DNA from: Candidatus Aminicenantota bacterium
Lineage (GTDB): Bacteria > Acidobacteriota > Aminicenantia > UBA2199
Direction: 5' to 3'
Assembly: GCA_030610885.1 (NCBI GenBank)
Contig: JAUWQW010000011.1
Location: 1 to 37,471, forward strand
Length of the DNA: 37,471 nucleotides
Positions 9,163-16,666 of this stretch are shown here, piece by piece. The notes beneath the pieces were generated by a model. The model was not told where the DNA came from. It saw only the letters and a list, made by a program, of their open reading frames with translations, and made no database searches. Every line of letters starts with the position of its first letter. Positions within the stretch are counted from its first letter, which is position 1. Both the position numbers and the translations under genes were made by a program.

Positions 9163-10383
9163 ATGTTTAAAAGAGCAAAGGAGTATTTAAAAAATGAGAT
9201 TCAAGGGATCAGGGATTCAGGGCTTTATAAGGATGAAAGAATTATTCTTTCTGATCAGAAAGCCAACATTGATGTTAGTTTCCCCGAAGGTTCTGCACCA
9301 AAAAGGGTTTTAAACTTTTGTGCTAATAATTATCTGGGTCTGGCTAATAATCCAAAGATGATTGAAGCAGCTCACAAGACACTTGATAAATATGGTTTTG
9401 GGCTTTCATCAGTCAGATTTATTTGTGGAACTCAGAATATTCATAAGGAATTAGAAAAAGTAATAGCTAAATTTTATGAAACAGAGGATACGATTTTATA
9501 CACCTCTTGCTTTGATGCTAATGGGGGTCTATTTGAAACTTTATTAGGACCAAATGATGCTATTATCTCTGATGCTTTAAACCATGCGAGTATAATTGAT
9601 GGAATTAGACTGTGTAAAGCAAAAAGATATGTTTTTGCTCATGCTGATATGAATTCTCTGGAAGAGAAATTAAAAGAAGCACGTGAAAATAATGCAAATA
9701 ATATTATTATTGCTACTGATGGTGTATTTTCTATGGATGGAGATGTTGGAAATGTAAAGGGACTGGTTGAGCTGGGAGAAAAATATGATGCAATGGTTAT
9801 GGTTGATGATTCTCATGCTACAGGCTTTTTTGGTGAAAGGGGTAGAGGGGCAGTTGAGTATAATGGAGTTTTAGGCAAAGTTGATATCATTACTTCAACC
9901 CTTGGAAAAGCTATGGGAGGTGCATCTGGAGGTTTTACAACAGGAAGAAAAGAAATTATTGAGATATTAAGACAGAGATCAAGGCCTTATTTATTTTCAA
10001 ATACAGTTGCACCAGCAATAGTTGGTGCTTCAATTGTAGCATTTAAGCTTCTGGATGAAAGTAATGATCTGCGAGTGAAATTAAGAGAAAATACAAAATA
10101 TTTCAGAGAAAAGATGAATGCATTGGGATTTGATATTGTAAAGGGAGTCCACCCAATAGTACCTGTTATGTTTGGACAATATGAGAATGATGCACAATTA
10201 GCTCAAGAGATATCAAAGGATCTATATGATGAAGGTATTTATGTTATTGGTTTCTTTTACCCTGTTGTACCAAAAGGCCAGGCAAGAATAAGGGTTCAGA
10301 TTTCAGCAGCTCATAGTAGAGAAGATTTAGATAAAGCTATTAATGCTTTTGAAAAAATAGGTAAAAAACACAAGGTTATTTAA
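9163..10383 (+). CDS. kbl: Glycine C-acetyltransferase (2-amino-3-ketobutyrate CoA ligase)
   Basis: Cleaves 2-amino-3-ketobutyrate with CoA to glycine and acetyl-CoA in threonine breakdown, or runs in reverse. The 406 residues match the E. coli Kbl pattern nearly motif for motif: FCANNYLGLAN, SVRFICGTQ, SCFDANGGLFETLLG, DALNHASIIDGIRLCKAKRY, the PLP lysine Lys249 in STLGKAMGGASGG, and GFFYPVVPKGQARIR. It follows its paralogue by 26 bases with its own GGAG site. The usual partner threonine dehydrogenase (tdh) is not in the window, which leaves the direction of flux open. It ends 12 bases from the convergent DDAH-like gene. Confidence 0.88.
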   Translation: MFKRAKEYLKNEIQGIRDSGLYKDERIILSDQKANIDVSFPEGSAPKRVLNFCANNYLGLANNPKMIEAAHKTLDKYGFGLSSVRFICGTQNIHKELEKVIAKFYETEDTILYTSCFDANGGLFETLLGPNDAIISDALNHASIIDGIRLCKAKRYVFAHADMNSLEEKLKEARENNANNIIIATDGVFSMDGDVGNVKGLVELGEKYDAMVMVDDSHATGFFGERGRGAVEYNGVLGKVDIITSTLGKAMGGASGGFTTGRKEIIEILRQRSRPYLFSNTVAPAIVGASIVAFKLLDESNDLRVKLRENTKYFREKMNALGFDIVKGVHPIVPVMFGQYENDAQLAQEISKDLYDEGIYVIGFFYPVVPKGQARIRVQISAAHSREDLDKAINAFEKIGKKHKVI

Positions 10384-10395
10384 GATAAGGCATTT

Positions 10396-11205
10396 TTATT
10401 TTCGTTCAACAGGCATAATAAGGCAACTTGGTCCGCCTGTACCCTTTATAAACTCTGACAGGTCAATAGTGTGTACATAAACTCCTATTTGCTTGAGTTT
10501 ATCAATTACTTCCATATTTGAAATATCTGCTATGATTTCATTATTGCCAATACATATTACATTTCCACTAACAAATGTATTAAAAGGAACTTCAATCTTA
10601 TTAAAACCATTGAAAAAATTATCAGGAAATACATTTTTACAACAAAGTATTTTCTCAGGACCAATAACGCTCATAGCACCGCCAATATGTAAATAGGGGA
10701 AAGGAACTGGTATTGTTCTTATTTCATAGTCCAGAGCATTTAAAAGCCTTGAAATTTGTTTTATACCTTCTTTATTTGTTCTTTTAGAGAGCCCAACAAA
10801 AACAACTGATCCGGCTAATATAATATCCCCACCTTCAACTGTTCCAGGCTCTTTAATACTTGCATATTCAGGTTCTTGTATAGAATTTAGTATTTGTGAC
10901 ATCCATATATCTTCTCCAACCCTGGTTTTAAGTCCCATTCTTAATTTAATATATCCTGCAGGAGTACACAGACACGCATCTCTTGTAAAAACGGAATTTG
11001 GATGATCTTTAAGTTCTGGAACATCAATTACTTCACATCCCGATTTTTCAAGTATTGATTTAAGATTATTATGCTGGTCTATTGCTTTGTTTTTATCAGC
11101 AGGTTGTGTGATATTGTGTGAAACTCTATTTTTATAATTAAAGTATTCAATACTGGGTGAACATACAATTACACGTGTTAATTTATCTCCTTCATTTCTT
11201 AACAT
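10396..11205 (-). CDS. Dimethylarginine dimethylaminohydrolase-like amidinohydrolase
   Basis: Member of the guanidino-modifying superfamily (arginine deiminase/DDAH), 269 residues, cytoplasmic. Visible signatures: SVFTRDACL (acidic site), EGGDIILAG, the catalytic His in PYLHIGG, and the nucleophile Cys261 in GTGGPSCLIMP. The small size and layout fit DDAH, which releases citrulline from methylated arginines; a deiminase on free arginine or another guanidino compound is possible. AGGAG precedes the ATG by nine bases. It is a single-gene unit between the oxoamine synthases and the aldo/keto reductase, with no arginine pathway gene nearby. Confidence 0.8.
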   Translation of the reverse strand: MLRNEGDKLTRVIVCSPSIEYFNYKNRVSHNITQPADKNKAIDQHNNLKSILEKSGCEVIDVPELKDHPNSVFTRDACLCTPAGYIKLRMGLKTRVGEDIWMSQILNSIQEPEYASIKEPGTVEGGDIILAGSVVFVGLSKRTNKEGIKQISRLLNALDYEIRTIPVPFPYLHIGGAMSVIGPEKILCCKNVFPDNFFNGFNKIEVPFNTFVSGNVICIGNNEIIADISNMEVIDKLKQIGVYVHTIDLSEFIKGTGGPSCLIMPVERK

Positions 11206-11238
11206 AGAGATTTGCTCCTAAAAGTATGGAAAAAATTA

Positions 11239-11267
11239 TATTTATCATATATAATTTTTATTGTCAA
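11239..11267 (-). promoter_or_regulatory. Probable promoter of the DDAH-like gene
   Basis: Minus strand: TTGACA (11267-11262), 17-base spacer, TAAATA (11244-11239); predicted start of transcription near 11232. Confidence 0.45.
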
Positions 11268-11343
11268 AATGGTAAAGTTATAACTTTTTTAAACCCTGTT
11301 CGTAAGATAAAATAGGATTTAGATATAAGAAACTGGAGGTTAT

Positions 11344-12651
11344 ATGTTAGAAAAAAAGGGCATGGATCGTAGAAATTTTATAAAAAGTTCTGCTTTAGGT
11401 GTTGTTGGGGCTGGTATGATTGTAAAAGAGCCAATGCTTAAATCAGAAAAAAAAGAGAAGAAAGAACTCCAAAAAATAAAGAGTTTTCGAGTTCTGGGTC
11501 GAACAGGATTTAAGGTATCTGATATTGGGGGTGGTTATTTAAATGATGCGGGAGTTATTAATGCAATGTTGGATGCAGGTGTGAATTATATTGATACTGC
11601 TGAGAGTTATGGAAATCAACGTGTGATCGGTTCTGCGATAAAAAACCGTGATCGTAAAAAACTCTTTGTTACATCAAAGCTTGAAATTAAAAAGGATGTT
11701 TCAAAAGAGGGATTTTTAAAAAGAACACGTAAATGTTTGGAAGAACTTCAAACAGATTATATAGATTGTATGATGATGCATTGTGCAGAAAGAGTAAATG
11801 TACTGAAAACAGAGGGCTTTCACAGAGCTATGGACCAGCTGAAAAGGGAAGGAAGAGTAAGATTTGTAGGTGTGTCCAATCATGGTTCTTTCTGGTTTCG
11901 TGATCCAGAAGAAACAATGGAAAAGGTTCTTTTGGCTGCAGCAGCTGATGGGCGCTTTGATGTTATTCTTCTGGCATACAATTTTTTGCAGATGGATATG
12001 GGAGAACATGTATTGCGGGTTTGTAAGGAAAAGAATATAGGTACTGCTCTTATGAAGACCACACCTGTGGTGAAATATTATGGTTTGAAAGCAAGAATTG
12101 AAGAATTACAAAAACAGGGAAAGGAAGTTAATGAATTCTATTTGAAAGGTTTAGAAAGGTTTAAACAAAAAGCTGAAAAAGCAGAGGGTTTTATAAAAAA
12201 GTACAACTTAAAAAATCCTGAAGAGATACGTGATGCTTCAATCCGCTTTGTTTTGGACAATCCTGATGTTAGTACTGTTTGTTGTTCCATGAGAAATTTT
12301 AATGATGTAGAACGGTTTATAAGTCTATCTGGAACAGGGTTGAGTTATAAGGAGAAGAAAAAACTTGCTGCTTATAAGAAGAGTTGGGGAGAATTGTACT
12401 GCAGACATGCATGTGGTATATGTGAAACATCATGCCCAAATAATGTCCCGATAAATACTATTATGCGCTACAATCACTATTTTGATGCTCAGGCACGGGA
12501 AAAGTATGCAATGGTAAAATATGCTGAGATCCCGGGTACAAATGCAAAAGAGTGTTTTTCCTGTACTGGAATATGTGAATCAGCTTGCCCATATGATTTA
12601 CCTGTTCAGGGTATGCTTACAATGGCGCACGAGCAATTATCACTTGCATAA
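11344..12651 (+). CDS. Tat-exported aldo/keto reductase with 2x[4Fe-4S] tail
   Basis: Oxidoreductase of 435 residues. The N-terminus MDRRNFIKSSALGVVGAGM is a twin-arginine signal, so the folded, cofactor-loaded protein is probably moved to the periplasm. The aldo/keto reductase barrel has its tetrad Asp84 (DTAESYG), Tyr89, Lys112 and His146 (MMMHCAER). The last 90 residues carry two cysteine runs, CRHACGICETSCP and CFSCTGICESACP, that would bind two [4Fe-4S] clusters. The reductase is therefore wired to single-electron carriers rather than only NAD(P)H. A GGAGG site sits before the ATG at 11344; the in-frame ATG at 11362 also precedes the twin arginines. Substrate unknown. Confidence 0.85.
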   Translation: MLEKKGMDRRNFIKSSALGVVGAGMIVKEPMLKSEKKEKKELQKIKSFRVLGRTGFKVSDIGGGYLNDAGVINAMLDAGVNYIDTAESYGNQRVIGSAIKNRDRKKLFVTSKLEIKKDVSKEGFLKRTRKCLEELQTDYIDCMMMHCAERVNVLKTEGFHRAMDQLKREGRVRFVGVSNHGSFWFRDPEETMEKVLLAAAADGRFDVILLAYNFLQMDMGEHVLRVCKEKNIGTALMKTTPVVKYYGLKARIEELQKQGKEVNEFYLKGLERFKQKAEKAEGFIKKYNLKNPEEIRDASIRFVLDNPDVSTVCCSMRNFNDVERFISLSGTGLSYKEKKKLAAYKKSWGELYCRHACGICETSCPNNVPINTIMRYNHYFDAQAREKYAMVKYAEIPGTNAKECFSCTGICESACPYDLPVQGMLTMAHEQLSLA

Positions 12652-12728
12652 GACCATTGCAGAATATTTAAATAAAGATTGATTAAGAAAAAATTGTAAT
12701 TGGGAAATTTATAGAGTTTATAGATTAA

Positions 12729-12762
12729 AAAAAAGGGGGAGCTAAAAAACTCCCCCTTTTTT
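12729..12762. terminator. Bidirectional intrinsic terminator
   Basis: A 13-bp stem (12729-12741 with 12750-12762), G-rich on one side and C-rich on the other, an 8-base A-rich loop, and A/T tracts on both sides. It serves both the aldo/keto reductase (plus) and gdhA (minus), which converge here. Confidence 0.9.
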
Positions 12763-12777
12763 ATTATTTAATTGATA

Positions 12778-14133
12778 TTAAATCACACCATAAGCAAGCA
12801 TAGCTTTTGCAACCTTAATAAATCCTGCTATATTTGCTCCCATCATGTAGTTTCCAGGGTCTCCATATGCTTCTGCTGCTTCAAGAGATGCTTTGTGAAT
12901 GCTTTTCATGATCCTTTGAAGGTGATTGTCAACCTCTTCACAAGTCCAGCTTAATCTTAAGCTGTTCTGGCTCATTTCAAGGCCTGAAACAGAAACGCCT
13001 CCAGCATTTGCTGCTTTCCCAGGTCCATAAAGAATGTTGTTGTCCATATATGTATTTATGGCTTCAAGATCTGAAGGCATATTTGCACCTTCTGATAAAC
13101 AAATACATCCATTATTTACTAAACCTTGTGCTTGTTCCTTGTTAATTTCATTTTGAGTTGCACATGGTAAAGCAATATCAACTTTTACTCCTTCTTCTTT
13201 AATAACATCCCATACACTCTTTCCTTCATAGTATTTGACATTATACTTTTCTGCATATTCTTTTATTCTTCCTCTTTTAATATTCTTCAAATTCATTACA
13301 TAATCCCATTTCTCTTCTTTGATCCCATTCATGTCAACAATAGTTCCACTTGAATCAGAAAGGGTAATTGGTATTCCTCCAAGTTCATTAACTTTCTGTG
13401 TTGCATACTGAGCAACATTTCCAGAACCGCTTATTGCAACATATTTGCCTTTAAAGTCATCATTTCTTGTTGCAAGCATTTCTGCAGCATAGTATACAGC
13501 ACCATAACCAGTAGCCTGGGGTCTTATAAGGCTTCCGCCCCATTCTCTTCCCTTTCCAGTAAAAACACCTGTATGCTCGTTTTTGATCTTTTTGTAAAAA
13601 CCAAAAAGATAACCTATTTCTCTTCCTCCAACTCCAATGTCACCCGCAGGAACATCTGTGTCAGGGCCCAAATATCTGTAAAGTTCTCTCATAAATGAAT
13701 AACAGAACTTCATAACTTCTCCATCGGATTTTCCCTTTGGATCAAAATCAGAACCACCTTTTCCACCACCTATTGGTAGAGTTGTTAAAGAATTTTTAAA
13801 GATCTGTTCAAATCCTAAAAATTTGATAATTCCGAGATTAACTGATGGATGAAATCTTAAGCCACCCTTATAAGGTCCGATTGCATTATTAAATTGAACT
13901 CTGAATCCTTTATTCACATAAACCTTACCTCTGTCATCTACCCATGGAACTCTGAACATAATAACTCTATCAGGCTCAACAATTCTTTCATAGATAGCTG
14001 CTTTTACAAATTCTGGATGCTTTTCAACTGTGGGTTCTAAAGTTTCCATAACCTCCTCAGCTGCCTGATGAAACTCAGGTTCTGCAGGGTTTTTCTCTTT
14101 TAATTTTGCAATAACTTCTTTAAGATAAGACAT
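12778..14133 (-). CDS. gdhA: Glutamate dehydrogenase (hexameric, probably NADP-dependent)
   Basis: Interconverts 2-oxoglutarate plus ammonia and glutamate. The 451 residues match the bacterial GdhA class in length and motifs: GPYKGGLRFHPSVN, GGGKGGSDFDPKGKSDGE (substrate lysines), PAGDIGVGGREIGYLFG, the nucleotide-binding turn SGSGNVAQYA, and the conserved C-terminal AYGVI. The start has TAGGAGG seven bases upstream. It is separated from nfnB by 130 bases that hold its own promoter, but lies in the same direction, so NADPH made or used by NfnAB and glutamate turnover are likely linked. The shared terminator lies just beyond its stop. Confidence 0.95.
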   Translation of the reverse strand: MSYLKEVIAKLKEKNPAEPEFHQAAEEVMETLEPTVEKHPEFVKAAIYERIVEPDRVIMFRVPWVDDRGKVYVNKGFRVQFNNAIGPYKGGLRFHPSVNLGIIKFLGFEQIFKNSLTTLPIGGGKGGSDFDPKGKSDGEVMKFCYSFMRELYRYLGPDTDVPAGDIGVGGREIGYLFGFYKKIKNEHTGVFTGKGREWGGSLIRPQATGYGAVYYAAEMLATRNDDFKGKYVAISGSGNVAQYATQKVNELGGIPITLSDSSGTIVDMNGIKEEKWDYVMNLKNIKRGRIKEYAEKYNVKYYEGKSVWDVIKEEGVKVDIALPCATQNEINKEQAQGLVNNGCICLSEGANMPSDLEAINTYMDNNILYGPGKAANAGGVSVSGLEMSQNSLRLSWTCEEVDNHLQRIMKSIHKASLEAAEAYGDPGNYMMGANIAGFIKVAKAMLAYGVI

Positions 14134-14197
14134 TAATTTTCCTCCTAATTAGTTTTTATTGTAAATAACAATAAAATCTTTTTAAATTTTAAGATTT

Positions 14198-14226
14198 ATT
14201 TTAATTATTAGTATTGATAAAGTCAA
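14198..14226 (-). promoter_or_regulatory. Promoter of gdhA
   Basis: Minus strand: TTGACT (14226-14221), 17-base spacer, TAAAAT (14203-14198). Transcription would start near 14191, with a leader of about 58 bases. Confidence 0.6.
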
Positions 14227-14263
14227 CTAAATTTTTTATAAAATGTAATTTAATTTATTGTGT

Positions 14264-15742
14264 TTATTTATTTATAAAATATTTATGTGCTGATTCAGCA
14301 GCTTTTGTTCCGTCTCCCATAGCAAGTATAACAGTTGCGCCTCCTCTTACTATGTCACCTCCAGCAAAAATATAGGGAATCGATGTCTGCATTGTTTCTT
14401 CATTTACTACAAGTGTTCCCCATCTTGTAACATCAATACCTTTTATAGTTTGAGGTATAAGGGGATTTGGTGAAGTTCCAATTCCAACTACAACGATATC
14501 AATATCAATTAAATATTCGGAACCGGGAATTGGCTGTGGTCGTCTTCTTCCTGATTCATCAGGTTTACCAAGTTCCATTTTTTGAACTTTAATTTGTTTA
14601 ACCTTACCTTCTGAATCTCCTATATATTCAACAGGATTTGTTAGAATTAAAAACTCGATACCCTCTTCTTTAGCATGATGGACCTCTTCAATTCTTGCAG
14701 GCATCTCTTGTTCAGATCTCCTGTATATAATTATTGCACCACGGTCAGCACCCAGTCTTTTTGCTGTTCTAACAGAATCCATAGCAGTGTTTCCGCCACC
14801 TATAACTGCGACTCTTTTTGCCTTAATTATTGGAGTATCATATTCTGGGAATTTATAAGCTTTCATAAGATTAACTCTTGTAAGATATTCATTTGAAGAA
14901 TAGATGTTTACTAAATTTTCACCAGGAACATTCATAAATCTTGGAAGTCCAGCTCCGCTACCTACAAAGAAGCCTTGAAAGCCTTGATCCTTTAGTTCAT
15001 CTAATCCTGCACTTCTACCTACAATAAAGTTTTTTACAAATTTTACACCCATCTTTTCAAGGCTATTTATTTCTGCTCTTACGATCTTTTTCGGAAGCCT
15101 GAACTCTGGGATTCCATAAACAAGAACACCACCAAATTCATGCAATGCTTCGAATATTGTAACTTCATAACCAAGTTTGCACATCTCACCTGCAAAGGTT
15201 AATCCTGAAGGTCCTGATCCTATAACAGCTATTTTAATATTATTACTTTTAAGTACCTCAGGTATTGAGATCTTCCCTGTATTTCGTTCATAATCTGAAG
15301 CAAATCTTTCAAGATGTCCTATTGCAACTGAAGGTTTTTTCATTTTATTATAAATACATTGTAATTCACATTGGTTTTCCTGAGGACATACCCTTCCACA
15401 AACTGCAGGAAGAGCATTTGTATCTTTTAAAACCTTTGCAGACTCTAGAAAATCACCTTTTTCAATCTGTTTTATGAAACCAGGTATATCAATATTAACA
15501 GGGCAGCCTGAAATACATGTAGGGGTTGGACAATCAAGACATCTTTTTGCTTCAATAATTGCCTGTTCTTCAGATAATCCTTTATTAACTTCATTAAAGT
15601 TTTTGTTTCTCTTAAGAGGTTCATTTTCTGGCATTTTTACACGTTCGACCTGAGTTCTTTCTTTTGCTGGAATACTTTTTCTTAAATTTTCTCTCCATTC
15701 TTGAGCTCTATCTTTTTTTAAAGCTTCATAATCTACAGACAT
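14264..15742 (-). CDS. nfnB: NfnB-like large subunit (NADPH:ferredoxin transhydrogenase; GltD family)
   Basis: FAD- and Fe-S-containing 492-residue flavoprotein. N-terminal cysteines form two cluster sites (Cys68, 71, 76, 80 and Cys115, 119, 125, 129). The FAD fold begins at IAVIGSGPSG (171-180), a second nucleotide fold is at VAVIGGGNTAMDS, and the C-terminal FAGGDIVRGGATV is the family's FAD motif. The same fold serves as the glutamate synthase small subunit, but no large glutamate synthase subunit is here and the gene follows an NfnA-like subunit by 10 bases. Electron-bifurcating NfnAB (NADH, ferredoxin, NADPH) is therefore the best reading; a sulfide-dehydrogenase-type complex is the alternative. 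Start supported by AAGGAG. Confidence 0.85.
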   Translation of the reverse strand: MSVDYEALKKDRAQEWRENLRKSIPAKERTQVERVKMPENEPLKRNKNFNEVNKGLSEEQAIIEAKRCLDCPTPTCISGCPVNIDIPGFIKQIEKGDFLESAKVLKDTNALPAVCGRVCPQENQCELQCIYNKMKKPSVAIGHLERFASDYERNTGKISIPEVLKSNNIKIAVIGSGPSGLTFAGEMCKLGYEVTIFEALHEFGGVLVYGIPEFRLPKKIVRAEINSLEKMGVKFVKNFIVGRSAGLDELKDQGFQGFFVGSGAGLPRFMNVPGENLVNIYSSNEYLTRVNLMKAYKFPEYDTPIIKAKRVAVIGGGNTAMDSVRTAKRLGADRGAIIIYRRSEQEMPARIEEVHHAKEEGIEFLILTNPVEYIGDSEGKVKQIKVQKMELGKPDESGRRRPQPIPGSEYLIDIDIVVVGIGTSPNPLIPQTIKGIDVTRWGTLVVNEETMQTSIPYIFAGGDIVRGGATVILAMGDGTKAAESAHKYFINK

Positions 15743-15752
15743 TATTATCTCC

Positions 15753-16580
15753 TTATTTAAGGTCTTTCAAATATTTTGAATAGGAAGTTTCTTCTTCTTT
15801 TTTATATGCATTTAATCGCTTCAACATTTCATCAAAGTCAACTTCATGAGCATTAAATTCAGGACCATCTACACAAACAAATTTTGTTTTTCCCCCTACA
15901 GTTACTCTGCAAGCTCCACACATACCAGTTCCATCAACCATTATTGTATTTAAACTGGCAATAGTATGAATATTATGTTTTCTTGTTAATAATGCTATGA
16001 ATTTCATCATTATTGCAGGTCCCAAACAAATCACCATATCTACTTTTTCTCTATTTATAATCTCTTCTATTCCAGCAGTGATCAGCCCTTTTTTCCCATA
16101 AGACCCATCATCAGTCATGATCATAAACTCGTCTGAAAATTCTTTCATCTCATTTTCCAGTATTATTAAATCTTTAGTTCTTGCAGCAAGTATTGTTATT
16201 AATTTATTACCAGCTTCTTTGAATGCTTTAGCAATAGGATAGAGTGGGGCAACGCCAACTCCCCCTCCAGCAGCGATAACTGTCCCTACTTTTTCAACCT
16301 CTGTTGGTTGTCCTAAAGGACCTACAAGATCGGAGATATGGTCTCCTGCATTTAAATTGAATAATTTATGAGAGGAGGTGCCTACTTTTTGCACAATTAT
16401 TGTGATCGTGCCTTTTTCAGGATCAGCATCTGCAATTGTAAGAGGAATTCGCTCTCCTATTTCTCCCATTTTTATGATTACGAATTGTCCAGGTTTTCTA
16501 TTTTTAGCTATTGTTTTATTTTCTATGATCAATTTTGCTACATTTTCTGATAAAATTGTTTTTTCAATAACTTTGTACAT
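15753..16580 (-). CDS. nfnA: NfnA-like small subunit (FAD, [2Fe-2S])
   Basis: A 275-residue ferredoxin-NADP reductase-type subunit related to dihydroorotate dehydrogenase electron-transfer proteins. The FAD site is GERIPLTIAD (42-51), the nucleotide loop AAGGGVGVAPLYP (103-115), and the C-terminal VDGTGMCGACRVTV with FVCVDG gives Asp216, Cys221, Cys224 and Cys236, matching the unusual three-Cys-plus-Asp [2Fe-2S] site known for NfnA. It is the first gene of a two-gene operon with nfnB. The start has CGGAGG nine bases upstream and a good promoter. Confidence 0.87.
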   Translation of the reverse strand: MYKVIEKTILSENVAKLIIENKTIAKNRKPGQFVIIKMGEIGERIPLTIADADPEKGTITIIVQKVGTSSHKLFNLNAGDHISDLVGPLGQPTEVEKVGTVIAAGGGVGVAPLYPIAKAFKEAGNKLITILAARTKDLIILENEMKEFSDEFMIMTDDGSYGKKGLITAGIEEIINREKVDMVICLGPAIMMKFIALLTRKHNIHTIASLNTIMVDGTGMCGACRVTVGGKTKFVCVDGPEFNAHEVDFDEMLKRLNAYKKEEETSYSKYLKDLK

Positions 16581-16608
16581 AAACTTACCTCCGATTTATT
16601 AATTGAAT

Positions 16609-16637
16609 AACATAGCAAAAAAAAATGTAAAGTTCAA
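16609..16637 (-). promoter_or_regulatory. Promoter of nfnA-nfnB
   Basis: Minus strand: TTGAAC (16637-16632), 17-base spacer, TATGTT (16614-16609), with transcription predicted from near 16602, 22 bases before the ATG. Confidence 0.55.
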
Positions 16638-16666
16638 TTGAAATTTGTAAAAATATATAAAACTCT

